A program made the translations under genes and the position numbers. This document shows, piece after piece, positions 48,016 to 56,403 of a stretch of DNA of 64,000 bases. This DNA comes from Atopomonas hussainii (GTDB taxonomy: Bacteria > Pseudomonadota > Gammaproteobacteria > Pseudomonadales > Pseudomonadaceae), in NCBI RefSeq assembly GCF_900109735.1, contig NZ_FOAS01000011.1, positions 1 to 64,000 on the forward strand, in the 5' to 3' direction. Position 1 is the first letter of the stretch; each line of letters opens with the position of its first letter. The notes below the pieces were generated by a model. That model was not told where the DNA came from, did no database searches, and worked only from the letters and a program-made list of their open reading frames with translations.

Positions 48016-48791
48016 GCCTAGAACTTCGCGCCGCTGCGGTGGCCCTGCAAACCATTGTGGTGAAAGAAGTGCGCCGCTTTATGCGCATTTGGCCGCAAAC
48101 CTTGCTGCCCCCGGCGATCACCATGGCGCTGTATTTCGTCATCTTCGGCAACCTGATCGGCAGCCGCATTGGCGAGATGGGCGGCTTCGACTACATGCAG
48201 TACATAGTGCCGGGGCTGATCATGATGTCGGTGATCACCAACTCGTACAGCAACGTGGTATCGAGCTTCTTTAGCACTAAGTTTCAGCGCTCGATTGAAG
48301 AGCTGATGGTGGCGCCGGTATCGGCCCACGTGATCTTGGTCGGCTTTGTGGTGGGCGGCGTGCTACGCGGTTTGGCGGTGGGCTTTATCGTTACCTTGCT
48401 GTCGTTGTTCTTCACTAAGCTCAGCGTGCATCACTTAGGCCTAACTGCCTTGGTGGTGCTGCTCACCGCTACCGTGTTTGCCTTGGGCGGCTTTATCAAT
48501 GCCGTGTATGCGCGCAGTTTTGACGATATTTCGATTATCCCCACCTTTGTCCTTACGCCGCTGACTTACTTGGGCGGGGTGTTTTATTCCATCGACCTGC
48601 TGCCAGAGTTTTGGCAAAACGTGTCGTTGATAAACCCGATTCTGCATATGGTTAACGCCTTCCGCTTTGGCATCCTCGGGGTGTCGGATATTTCCATCGG
48701 CATCGCCTTGGGCATGATGCTGCTGGCGGTGGTGTTGCTGTATGGCTTTGCATGGCGTTTGCTGGTGACTGGCACCGGCATGCGTCAGTAA
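48012..48791 (+). CDS. ABC-2 type permease (YadH-like)
   Basis: 259 residues, six helices. Landmarks of the YadH/NodJ-type permeases: [97 protein letters not shown]-type loop, and [17 protein letters not shown]. Works with the YadG-like ATPase. QueF follows after ten bases. Confidence 0.92.
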   Translation: MSLELRAAAVALQTIVVKEVRRFMRIWPQTLLPPAITMALYFVIFGNLIGSRIGEMGGFDYMQYIVPGLIMMSVITNSYSNVVSSFFSTKFQRSIEELMVAPVSAHVILVGFVVGGVLRGLAVGFIVTLLSLFFTKLSVHHLGLTALVVLLTATVFALGGFINAVYARSFDDISIIPTFVLTPLTYLGGVFYSIDLLPEFWQNVSLINPILHMVNAFRFGILGVSDISIGIALGMMLLAVVLLYGFAWRLLVTGTGMRQ

Positions 48792-48801
48792 CGAGATTGC
48801 T

Positions 48802-49629
48802 ATGACTAACGATGTTTTGCATTCCCCGCTGGGCAAATCCAGCGAATACCGCGACACCTACAGCCCTGAGTTGCTGTATCCGATTCCCCGCGCACCGAAG
48901 TGGGCCGAGCTGGGCTTAAGCGCCGACGCCCTGCCGTTTGCCGGTGTCGATGTCTGGACCTGTTACGAGCTGTCGTGGCTGGCGCCCGGCGGCAAGCCGG
49001 TGGTGGCGATTGCTGAGTTCAGCATTCCCGCTGCCTCGCCGAATATCATCGAGTCGAAGTCATTCAAGCTGTACCTCAACTCGCTGAATCAAACCCGCTA
49101 TGCCTCGCCAAACGAGGTGCAAGACGTTCTGCAGCGCGACTTATCCGCCGCTGCCGGTGCGCAGGTTTCGGTGGTTGTTTACCGTCTCGATCAGGCGCCT
49201 GCCATACAGTCGCTTAAGGGCGTGTGCTTGGATGAGCTGGACGTGGCGATTGATAGCTATCAGCTCGACGCGCGCCTGCTCAAGCTCGCTGCACCGAGTC
49301 AGAGCGTGGTGGAGCGCTTATATAGCCATCTGCTCAAATCTAACTGCCCGGTAACGGGCCAGCCGGACTGGGGCACGGTGGTGATTGATTACCGTGGCCC
49401 GCAGTTGGATCACGCCAGTGTGTTGGCTTACTTAGTGTCGTTCCGTCAGCACGCGGATTTTCACGAGCAGTGTGTGGAGCGCATCTTCTGCGACTTGCGC
49501 GCTTTGCTCGGTGATGGCGCCGAGCTGACGGTGTATGCGCGTTATGTGCGCCGTGGCGGTTTGGATATCAACCCCTATCGCTCGACCTCGCAAGCGGCCC
49601 CGCAGTGGGGACGTTTGCCGCGCCAGTAA
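48802..49629 (+). CDS. queF: NADPH-dependent 7-cyano-7-deazaguanine reductase
   Basis: 275 residues, the long (YqcD/E. coli) type made of two tunnel-fold halves. Reduces preQ0 to preQ1 in queuosine synthesis. The QueF motif [11 protein letters not shown] lies in the N-terminal half; the catalytic Cys is in [14 protein letters not shown] with the proton-donor Asp five residues on; [10 protein letters not shown] supplies the substrate-binding Glu. Possibly co-transcribed with the yad genes. Confidence 0.96.
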   Translation: MTNDVLHSPLGKSSEYRDTYSPELLYPIPRAPKWAELGLSADALPFAGVDVWTCYELSWLAPGGKPVVAIAEFSIPAASPNIIESKSFKLYLNSLNQTRYASPNEVQDVLQRDLSAAAGAQVSVVVYRLDQAPAIQSLKGVCLDELDVAIDSYQLDARLLKLAAPSQSVVERLYSHLLKSNCPVTGQPDWGTVVIDYRGPQLDHASVLAYLVSFRQHADFHEQCVERIFCDLRALLGDGAELTVYARYVRRGGLDINPYRSTSQAAPQWGRLPRQ

Positions 49630-49682
49630 CACGCTGCGCCAAGCCGCCGCTGGTTTTGGGCGTGGCTTGGCGCTGGTGGTGT

Positions 49683-49949
49683 TTAGATACCCATGTTGGC
49701 CAGTGCTTGCAGCACATTGCGCAAGGTGCTGGTCAGCGCCGGAAATTCGGCTTCGAAACGCTCCACGGCCAAGTTCACCCCGTCGACTAGGTTGTCGTCG
49801 GGCATGTGAGGCTCGTCGGTATCGGCAAAGCGCTCGATATCTTTGGCCAGTTCGAGCAGCGCGTGACGGTCGTCATCGCTGAGTCGATCTGGTTCGGCCA
49901 GCTGCTGACGCAGGGTTTCGAGTTGTTGCTGCAAAGTTTTGCGCGGCAT
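49683..49949 (-). CDS. DUF4404 small protein
   Basis: 88 residues, helical. MPRKTLQQQLETLRQQLAEPDRLSDDDRHALLELAKDI and VNLAVERFEAEFPALTSTLRNVLQALANMGI are the DUF4404 pattern, normally closing with that Asn-Met-Gly-Ile. Function unknown. Independent unit convergent with queF. Confidence 0.85.
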   Translation of the reverse strand: MPRKTLQQQLETLRQQLAEPDRLSDDDRHALLELAKDIERFADTDEPHMPDDNLVDGVNLAVERFEAEFPALTSTLRNVLQALANMGI

Positions 49950-50015
49950 AGTGAGCCCCCGATTGCTTGTTCACTTTCAGGGTAATGCATAAGTGCTTGC
50001 TGTGCCTGACCTGTA

Positions 50016-50663
50016 TCAAGGCCGCTCGCCGCGCGCTAAACGGTGGGCAATATCATCTAAGCAATCGGGCAGCTCACTGACGCTGTCGATCACCGAATGC
50101 ACGCCCAGTTTGAACAACCCCAAGGTTGCTTGAGCGCGCAAGGCGTCTTGCTGTGGCGCGGGCAGGGCATGCCACTCTGATTCGCTAAGGCCAATATGCT
50201 GGCTGCTCACGGCTAGGCCTATGCACCATAAGCCAGCGTTCATGCCGGCTTGCAGGGTGGCCGGGTCGCTGGATACCAGCACACTACCGTGCAGTGCAGG
50301 GGCTTCTAAGTGGCTGAGCGCGTGCCAGAGGCGATCAGGTGCGGGCCAAGGGCGCAGGTGTTGGGCATTCCATTGCAAGGCGTCCACGTTGCTGGCGCTG
50401 ATCTCGCTTAATGGGCGCTGCAACACGGCGCAGGCCGGTGCCGGTAAGTCATCCACCCACAGGTAACGCAGCTGGCGTTGGTGCAGGTGTTGCAAACACT
50501 GCCGCGCTCCGGCGGCCAAGCGTTTGGCATGCTGCTCGGCCTCGTGAATTAAGCCCGGCAAATCGGCATGCCGCTGCCAGTGCGTGCGGCAGTGACTGCC
50601 AAAGTCGACCAAGCTACCGCATAGGCTAAAGAGCACTGAGTGCAGGGCATAGGGTGTCTGCAT
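50016..50663 (-). CDS. PhnX-like (phosphonoacetaldehyde hydrolase) HAD pseudoenzyme
   Basis: 215 residues; start ambiguous among ATGs at 50663 and 50669 and a TTG at 50678. The C-terminal half follows PhnX closely (GMNAGLWCIGLAVSSQHIGLSESEWHALP and HSVIDSVSELPDCLDDIAHRLARGERP), and the N-terminus aligns with the PhnX nucleophile loop, but there the catalytic Asp of D-W-A-G-T is replaced: FSLCGSLVDFGS. The cap segment carrying the Schiff-base lysine (M-G-x-x-K) is not found, and the protein is about 55 residues short. It should not hydrolyse phosphonoacetaldehyde. A similar protein lies near queF in other Pseudomonas. Binding or regulatory role likely. Confidence 0.8.
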   Translation of the reverse strand: MQTPYALHSVLFSLCGSLVDFGSHCRTHWQRHADLPGLIHEAEQHAKRLAAGARQCLQHLHQRQLRYLWVDDLPAPACAVLQRPLSEISASNVDALQWNAQHLRPWPAPDRLWHALSHLEAPALHGSVLVSSDPATLQAGMNAGLWCIGLAVSSQHIGLSESEWHALPAPQQDALRAQATLGLFKLGVHSVIDSVSELPDCLDDIAHRLARGERP

Positions 50664-50804
50664 GGCCATCTCGCTCAAGCATTTTTACCCACCTTAGTGG
50701 GTGAGTGTGACGCTTAGATGAAGCACAGGTTGCTGTCATGGCTTTGTTACATTGCCTACGCAGACTCCGCCCAGCTCAACTGAACTGGCTAGGGAGTAAA
50801 TGGC

Positions 50805-52172
50805 ATGTGGGGTAAATCCATCGTTGGCTGCGGCTTAGTGGTTATGGCATTACCGCTGTCGGCGGCGCAGCTAACACTGCAACAGGTGTGGAACTCGGGT
50901 TTTGCCAAAGGCACAGAAATTGTCAGCGTGCAGGCGGCCACCCAGCGGGTTGCGGTATCTAATAGCGAAGAAGGCTTAGTGGATGTCTTGCAGCTCAGCC
51001 CGCAAGGCCTGCAACCCATCGCGCGTTTTGCTGACGTGCTGAGCGATGGCGAAGAGATGACCGCCGTGGCGTTTCATCCACTGCATGATTACTTGGCGCT
51101 GGCGGTACGCAGCGGCGATGCACTCAAGCCGGGGCGCGTATTGGTGCTCGATGGTAAAGCCGGCCAGCCTTTGGCCAGTCTGCCGATAGGCGTTTGGCCG
51201 GATAGCTTGGCGTTTAGCCCCGACGGCCAGCATTTGCTGGTCGCCAACGAGGGCGAGGGCTATGTGCCCGTGGGCGCCGGCTATGTCACTGCGCGTGGCT
51301 CGCTCAGCTTGTTGCGCACGGTGGGCGAGCCTGCGGCCTGGCAGCATCAGGAGATTGCGTTGCCGGCGCTGCATGGCCACCCAGGCATGGTCGAGCCGCT
51401 GCACGGCCGTAAGCTGGAGCGCGAAATCAACGGCCAAGAGCTCACGCTGCCTTTCGATAACAGCCCAGAGCATCTGGAGCCTGAATACGTCACCTTCAGC
51501 CCCGATAGCCGCTTTGCCTACGTCAGCCTGCAGGAAAACAACGCCGTGCTGAAGGTGGATGTGGCGCAAGCCAGCATCGCGCAAATTTGGGGCTTGGGCA
51601 TGACGCAGCACCCGGCCGATGTGAAAGAGGATGGCCAATACCGCCCCGACTATGCCCTGACGGCGTTGCGCGAACCCGATGGGATTAGCGTTACCCCCGA
51701 CGGCGCCTACCTGCTGACGGCCGATGAAGGCGACACCGAGCCCAAAGTGAAAAAACTTAAAGCCGGGCAACCGGCTGCCGGTGGCCGCACCTTGAGTATT
51801 TTTGCTGCCAGTAATGGCCAGCTGATTGCCGATACGGCCAGTCAGTTGGATGACATGGCCGCCGCAGCCGGTGTTTACCCCGATGCGCGCAGCCCGGCTA
51901 AAGGTGCTGAGCCTGAAAATGTGTTGAGCTTTATCGCTGGCGACACGCTGTGGGCCGTGGTGGCGCTAGAGCGTGCCGATGCCTTGGCGTTGGTCGATTT
52001 AAGCGACATTAAGGCGCCGAAAGTGGTGCAAGTGCTTGGTTTAGGCGAGGGTGCCGGTAGCGGCAACTTGGCCCCCGAGGGCTTGGCGTACTTGCCGTTG
52101 GATGGCCGGCATTATGTGCTCGCAGGCCTGGAAAAAAGCGGCCAAGTGGCGCTGGTAGAGCTCAAGCTGTAA
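50805..52172 (+). CDS. Exported beta-propeller (choice-of-anchor I-like) protein
   Basis: 455 residues, signal peptide MWGKSIVGCGLVVMALPLSAA. A seven-bladed-propeller pattern of repeated strands: LAFSPDGQHLLVANEGEGYV, VTFSPDSRFAYVSLQENNAVLKVD, ISVTPDGAYLLTADEGDTEPK and LAPEGLAYLPLDGRHYVLAGLEKSGQVALVEL. These match the choice-of-anchor I/phytase-like family, some members of which are tied to phosphatases. No catalytic residues are evident. Periplasmic or secreted; function unknown. Confidence 0.8.
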   Translation: MWGKSIVGCGLVVMALPLSAAQLTLQQVWNSGFAKGTEIVSVQAATQRVAVSNSEEGLVDVLQLSPQGLQPIARFADVLSDGEEMTAVAFHPLHDYLALAVRSGDALKPGRVLVLDGKAGQPLASLPIGVWPDSLAFSPDGQHLLVANEGEGYVPVGAGYVTARGSLSLLRTVGEPAAWQHQEIALPALHGHPGMVEPLHGRKLEREINGQELTLPFDNSPEHLEPEYVTFSPDSRFAYVSLQENNAVLKVDVAQASIAQIWGLGMTQHPADVKEDGQYRPDYALTALREPDGISVTPDGAYLLTADEGDTEPKVKKLKAGQPAAGGRTLSIFAASNGQLIADTASQLDDMAAAAGVYPDARSPAKGAEPENVLSFIAGDTLWAVVALERADALALVDLSDIKAPKVVQVLGLGEGAGSGNLAPEGLAYLPLDGRHYVLAGLEKSGQVALVELKL

Positions 52173-52184
52173 CGCGCTAGCAGG

Positions 52185-52216
52185 CCAAGCCGCAGGGTTA
52201 ATGCCCTGCGGCTTGG
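52185..52216. terminator. Bidirectional hairpin terminator
   Basis: CCAAGCCGCAGGG-TTAATG-CCCTGCGGCTTGG, a perfect 13-bp stem between convergent genes. No long T run on either side. Confidence 0.65.
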
Positions 52217-52220
52217 TGAT

Positions 52221-52817
52221 TTACATGCCGTTGGTAAAGCGCTTGTCGTGCATGTCTACCGCTGCGCGGACGGACTCCAACGCATCGCTGTACAGGCCCA
52301 GCACGCCTAAGGTGTAGTCGATGCGCTCGCGAATGCGCTGATCGTCGTCACTGCTGGCTTCGGGCAGGTTGAGTACCTGTTCCACCTGACGAATGATCAA
52401 ATGCTCAGGCAGATAGCACAGGCGGCAGTTTTTGTAGCTGCTGGCACGCAGCTCGCTGATCGGGTAGCTGCCACCCACGCCGGAAGAAACCCCGACCAAC
52501 AAGCCCGGCTTATGGGCTAATTGCGCTTTGCTGGCGTAGATAAAGAAGTTTTTGATCGCCGGGCAGGCCATGCCATTCCATTCTGGGCTAATCACCACCA
52601 CCGCATCGGCATCGCCCAGTTGCTCGGCATACAGTGCCCACGGGCCTTGGTCTTCGGCGGGCCACAGGGGCAAGGGCGCGAGGCCTAAGTCGATCACACT
52701 GCTGTCTTGCTCGGTGGTTAAGCCCAAGATGCAGGCGCGTTGACGCAAAAAGCGCGCGACCTTGCTGGATTGACTGTTGGCACGGCTGGAGCCGGCGATA
52801 AAGGCAATATTGGCCAT
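52221..52817 (-). CDS. NADPH-dependent FMN reductase-like flavoprotein
   Basis: 198 residues, flavodoxin-like. GSSRANSQSSKVARFL binds the FMN phosphate; ADAVVVISPEWNGMACPAIKNFFIYAS is the P-E-[WY]-N-G loop over the isoalloxazine ring; LLVGVSSGVGGSYPISELR follows. Reduces FMN, quinones or similar acceptors with NADPH. AAGGAA before the ATG. Confidence 0.9.
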   Translation of the reverse strand: MANIAFIAGSSRANSQSSKVARFLRQRACILGLTTEQDSSVIDLGLAPLPLWPAEDQGPWALYAEQLGDADAVVVISPEWNGMACPAIKNFFIYASKAQLAHKPGLLVGVSSGVGGSYPISELRASSYKNCRLCYLPEHLIIRQVEQVLNLPEASSDDDQRIRERIDYTLGVLGLYSDALESVRAAVDMHDKRFTNGM

Positions 52818-52916
52818 GAGATTCCTTCATGCTCGGGGAAAAGCGCAGGCTAGCCCTGTGCTGCCGTGGGGGCAAGGCAGTACGGGGCCAGTTTGAGGGG
52901 CTTTTGCGGCCACCGC

Positions 52917-55061
52917 TTAGGTGCGGAACTGCTCCATCAGTTGCTGCTGGTGGTTGGCCAAGTCATTCAGTGCCTGACTGATGCGCGCCGATTCGTCGGC
53001 TTGCCCAGACAGCGATTCGGTGACATCGCGAATGCTCGATACGTTGCGCGTCACCTCTTCGGCCACGGCGCTTTGTTCTTCTGCCGCGCTGGCAATCTGT
53101 AGGTTCATGTCGTTGATGACGCCGACGGCCTGACGGATTTTTTCCAGCGCCTCGACGGCTTTTTCGACCTGACTGACACTGCCTTGCGCGTGTTGATGGC
53201 TGGACTGCATGGCGCCCACTACTTCGACGGTGCCTTTTTGCAGGTCTTCGATCACTTGGCGAATTTCTTCTACCGAGTCTTGCGTGCGCTTGGCCAAGTT
53301 GCGCACTTCGTCAGCCACCACGGCAAAGCCACGGCCTTGCTCGCCGGCGCGGGCGGCCTCGATGGCGGCGTTTAACGCCAGCAGGTTGGTTTGCTCGGCA
53401 ATCGCACGGATCACCTCCAGCACCGAGCCAATTTGCTCGCTGTTGGCAGCCAGTTTTTCAACTCGCGCCATGGCGGTGCTCATGTCGCCGGCTAAGGTGT
53501 CGATGCTCTGGGTGGTGCTGTTGATCACCCGCATGCCTTGCTCGCTGGCGCCGTCGGCATTGCGCGCCGCCTCGGCGGCTTGTGCAGCGCTGGCCGCTAC
53601 CTCTTGGGCAGTGTGGGCCATTTCTTGGCTGGCGGTGGCGACTTGGTCAATTTCACGGAACTGCTGCTGCATGCCATCGCTGGTTTGCCCGGCGATATTG
53701 GCGGCGCTGTCGGCGGTGCTGCGCGCATCGACCACTGACTGCTTAACGTCGGCAATCACGGGCTGCAGTTTGTCCAAGAAACGGTTAAACCAGCCCGACA
53801 GCTCGCCCAGTTCGTCGGCATTGTTGTAACGCAGGCGTTGGGTGAGGTCGCCATCGCCGGTGGCGATTTCTTTCAGGCGGGCCGAAACCTGCTTAAGCGG
53901 CACCACGACGTTGCGTGCGTTGAGCCATGCCAGCAATAAGCCGAGCAAGGTCATCAGCATGCCGCCGCCAATCGCCAAGGTTGTCGAGGTGGCGTTTTGG
54001 CTGTCCATTTGTTCGGCCAGCTCGATAGCAGGGGCGAGTAAGGATTTCTCCGGCACTTGCAGCAGCAAGCCCCAAGGCTTGGCATTGGGGATAGGCACAA
54101 TGGGGCTGTAAAAACTTAAGAAGTCATTATCAGCAAAGGCGCTGGGCGTGGTGCCGCCTATATAGCTGGCGAGTTTTTGATGCAGCTCTGGCAAGGCACT
54201 GGCTAACGGTTTGCCGAGCATGTCAGGGTGATTACTGCTGCCTGCAATCAGTCCGCTGGGGCTGAAAATGCTGATTTCACCGTTGCCATCAAACAGGGTT
54301 GCGCCGCCTTGGGTGGCGGTGGCTTGGAAGTTTTTCAGTGAAATATCTAAGCCGACCACGCCGACAATGCGCTCGCCGGCATGCAGCGGGAAGGCGATGC
54401 TGGTCATCAGCGTGTCTTTGCCGTCGACTTGATCGACATACGGCTCGAGCACGCAGGTTTGTTTAGTGTTGATCGGGCAGGTGTACCACGCGTTATAGGG
54501 AGCGCCGCTGGGGCCGGGGGTGGTGTCGGCGAGGTTTTCTTCGCTCATCACTTCCAGCGCCGGTTGGCGGTTGTCGTCCCAGCTCCAATACACCGAAAAA
54601 CGCCCTTTGCCGTTACTGCCGAGGGCTTCTTGGTTGGCGAACATGTAGTCCTTGTTGTCGAGGCCGTCGGGCTCGAAGGCGACATAGACGCCAATCAGTT
54701 CGGGGAAATCTTCCAACGCGCCGCGAATCTGCGCAGTCATATCTTCACGCAGGCCGGAAGCCGCGAGCATGCGTTTTTGCTGTTGCGAGCGGAGAAACTC
54801 AACCTGGGCGGCCAAGCCACGGCCATAGTTGTAGGCGTCACGAAAATCGCTTTGCAGGGCCAGTGCCCACTCATTGCCGCGGGCTTCGATGCGTTTCTTG
54901 GCCCAGTCATCCAGTAGCGCTTGTGACGAGGCTTTAATCCCATCGCGCATTTCGTCGGCGCGGTAGATGGATAAACCGACGAGCACCATGACCACCGTCA
55001 GCAGGCTAATGGCGCTCAGTAATAAGATGCGTGACTGAATGGATAACCGGTTCAACAGCAT
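52917..55061 (-). CDS. Methyl-accepting chemotaxis protein with Cache sensor
   Basis: 714 residues from the ATG at 55061 (AAGGAC eight bases upstream). Helix at 9-30, a large periplasmic double-Cache domain (about 35-360) with [31 protein letters not shown] and [15 protein letters not shown], second helix near 375-395, HAMP ([15 protein letters not shown]), and a full signalling domain with hairpin tip [48 protein letters not shown]. The ligand is unknown; the WSWD and Cys-containing loops suggest a small organic acid or amine. No C-terminal CheR pentapeptide. Confidence 0.95.
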   Translation of the reverse strand: MLLNRLSIQSRILLLSAISLLTVVMVLVGLSIYRADEMRDGIKASSQALLDDWAKKRIEARGNEWALALQSDFRDAYNYGRGLAAQVEFLRSQQQKRMLAASGLREDMTAQIRGALEDFPELIGVYVAFEPDGLDNKDYMFANQEALGSNGKGRFSVYWSWDDNRQPALEVMSEENLADTTPGPSGAPYNAWYTCPINTKQTCVLEPYVDQVDGKDTLMTSIAFPLHAGERIVGVVGLDISLKNFQATATQGGATLFDGNGEISIFSPSGLIAGSSNHPDMLGKPLASALPELHQKLASYIGGTTPSAFADNDFLSFYSPIVPIPNAKPWGLLLQVPEKSLLAPAIELAEQMDSQNATSTTLAIGGGMLMTLLGLLLAWLNARNVVVPLKQVSARLKEIATGDGDLTQRLRYNNADELGELSGWFNRFLDKLQPVIADVKQSVVDARSTADSAANIAGQTSDGMQQQFREIDQVATASQEMAHTAQEVAASAAQAAEAARNADGASEQGMRVINSTTQSIDTLAGDMSTAMARVEKLAANSEQIGSVLEVIRAIAEQTNLLALNAAIEAARAGEQGRGFAVVADEVRNLAKRTQDSVEEIRQVIEDLQKGTVEVVGAMQSSHQHAQGSVSQVEKAVEALEKIRQAVGVINDMNLQIASAAEEQSAVAEEVTRNVSSIRDVTESLSGQADESARISQALNDLANHQQQLMEQFRT

Positions 55062-55101
55062 GGCGGTGTCCTTGAACAAGCGTATTAATAGTCTGCCTCT
55101 G

Positions 55102-55128
55102 TTATCGACCATAGCTTATGGAGCTTGA
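55102..55128 (-). promoter_or_regulatory. Candidate sigma28 (FliA) promoter of the chemoreceptor
   Basis: On the minus strand TCAA-N15-GTCGATAA compares with TAAA-N15-GCCGATAA (3/4 and 7/8). It lies about 40 bases before the ATG, as usual for chemotaxis genes. The rest of 55062-55363 holds no gene. Confidence 0.5.
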
Positions 55129-55363
55129 GCCGGCATAGCGCCTGCTTGCAAAAGCCTGCGGTTTGCGCGTGCAGGCCGTAAATCTAGGGGGGAGAGGTGA
55201 ACTGTTCAGGCGTCTCTTGCTGGTTGCTGCGCGGGTGTTGTTGCCGCTTATAGGGCTTTGTCGAGCAGAGGAGATAGGCGAGGTTCTGAGTGCATTGCAC
55301 CTGTGGCTTGCATCCTTCAGTCACAGCGTTAGGCTGAGTAAAACGTGGCTTGTGGAGGCTCTG

Positions 55364-55744
55364 ATGCGTTTGCTGCGATCCTGTGGGTTTGCTGTGTTGC
55401 TGCTGTTAAGTGCTGGGCTGAGTGCGGCGCAGTGGGTGACGCAGCAGCAACTGCTCGCCGAGCCACCGGCTTTGCTGCTGGATGTGCGCAGCGCCAATGA
55501 ATATGCCGCCGGGCATATCAGTGGCGCGCACAATATCAGTCACGATCAGTTAGGTATGCGCTTGGCCGAGCTCACGGCCTACCGCGATCAGCCGGTGGTG
55601 GTGTATTGCCACAGCGGCACTCGCACTCGCTATGCCATCGAGTTGCTGGAGGCCAAAGGCTTTAGCCACGTGCGGCACTTGCGTGGCGATTATTTGGAAT
55701 GGCGCGGCGCCGGCAGGCCCGTGGTGATGGGCGACGCGCCATAA
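55364..55744 (+). CDS. Exported rhodanese-like protein
   Basis: 126 residues from the ATG at 55364, where TGGAGG lies seven bases upstream and a signal peptide begins (MRLLRSCGFAVLLLLSAGLSAA); the longer open frame from 55163 has no support. Single rhodanese domain: LLLDVRSANEYAAGHISGAHNI and the active-site loop with C82 in YCHSGTRTR, then HLRGDYLEWRGAGRPV. Periplasmic sulfurtransferase or thiol carrier; donor and acceptor unknown. Confidence 0.88.
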   Translation: MRLLRSCGFAVLLLLSAGLSAAQWVTQQQLLAEPPALLLDVRSANEYAAGHISGAHNISHDQLGMRLAELTAYRDQPVVVYCHSGTRTRYAIELLEAKGFSHVRHLRGDYLEWRGAGRPVVMGDAP

Positions 55745-55751
55745 GGCGTGG

Positions 55752-56258
55752 TTAAGCGCTCTTGCGCTGTTTGCTGACCCAAGCCCAAAGCATTTCACAG
55801 GCGATGGGCTCGATGCCGGCTTCGTCGGTGACGACCACCTTAACCAGAACCTCGCCTTTATCTTGCGTGTGAATCGCGTGGATTTGCTCAGGCGTCAGCG
55901 AAGCCACGGCTTTTAGGCCGCCGGTGGTGCGCTTTAGGTAATCCACTTTTAACGACTTCATCAGCGGCAGCTTGTCGTCCGGCACATTCATGCCGACTAA
56001 GAAGCCGGTGGCCGACTCGGCCAGCAGGGCCATGGCAGCGGCGTGCACGCCCTGAATATGGTTTTGCACTTTCTTGCGGTTGGCGATGCTCAGCTCAGAG
56101 CGCTCGTGCGTCAGCTGATGCACGCGTACCTTGGCAGTGCCAGCAAACTTAACGCTCTTGCCGAACACCAGTGACAGCAGCCCAGTACGCCAGCCGGCGG
56201 GGGCTTTGTCGATTAGGTTAACGACACGGGTGAGGCGGTTGGCTTTGGTTTTACTCAT
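55752..56258 (-). CDS. DUF4442 hotdog-fold protein
   Basis: 168 residues from the ATG at 56258 (GGAGAG upstream), chosen over the longer frame to 56372, which would run through the acnB terminator. Hotdog fold: KVQNHIQGVHAAAMALLAESATGFLVGMNVPDDKLPLMKSLKVDYLKRTTGGLKAVASL, matching DUF4442/YiiD-like thioesterases. Enzymatic activity not demonstrated in the family. Convergent with the rhodanese gene, seven bases apart. Confidence 0.85.
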   Translation of the reverse strand: MSKTKANRLTRVVNLIDKAPAGWRTGLLSLVFGKSVKFAGTAKVRVHQLTHERSELSIANRKKVQNHIQGVHAAAMALLAESATGFLVGMNVPDDKLPLMKSLKVDYLKRTTGGLKAVASLTPEQIHAIHTQDKGEVLVKVVVTDEAGIEPIACEMLWAWVSKQRKSA

Positions 56259-56357
56259 ACGGCTCTCCAATTCAGGTGCCGGCGAGTCTGGCATAGCGGT
56301 TAGGGTAGCACCAAGGGCTGTGCGGCAGTGCTGGCGGGCATTTGTGCCAATCAGAAA

Positions 56358-56391
56358 CAACAAGCCCCGCACGAGGCGGGGCTTGTTGAGC
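56358..56391 (-). terminator. Terminator of acnB
   Basis: CAACAAGCCCCGC-ACGAG-GCGGGGCTTGTTG (56358-56388), 13-bp perfect stem ending 16 bases past the acnB stop. Confidence 0.85.
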
Positions 56392-56403
56392 TAAACGCTG
56401 CGA

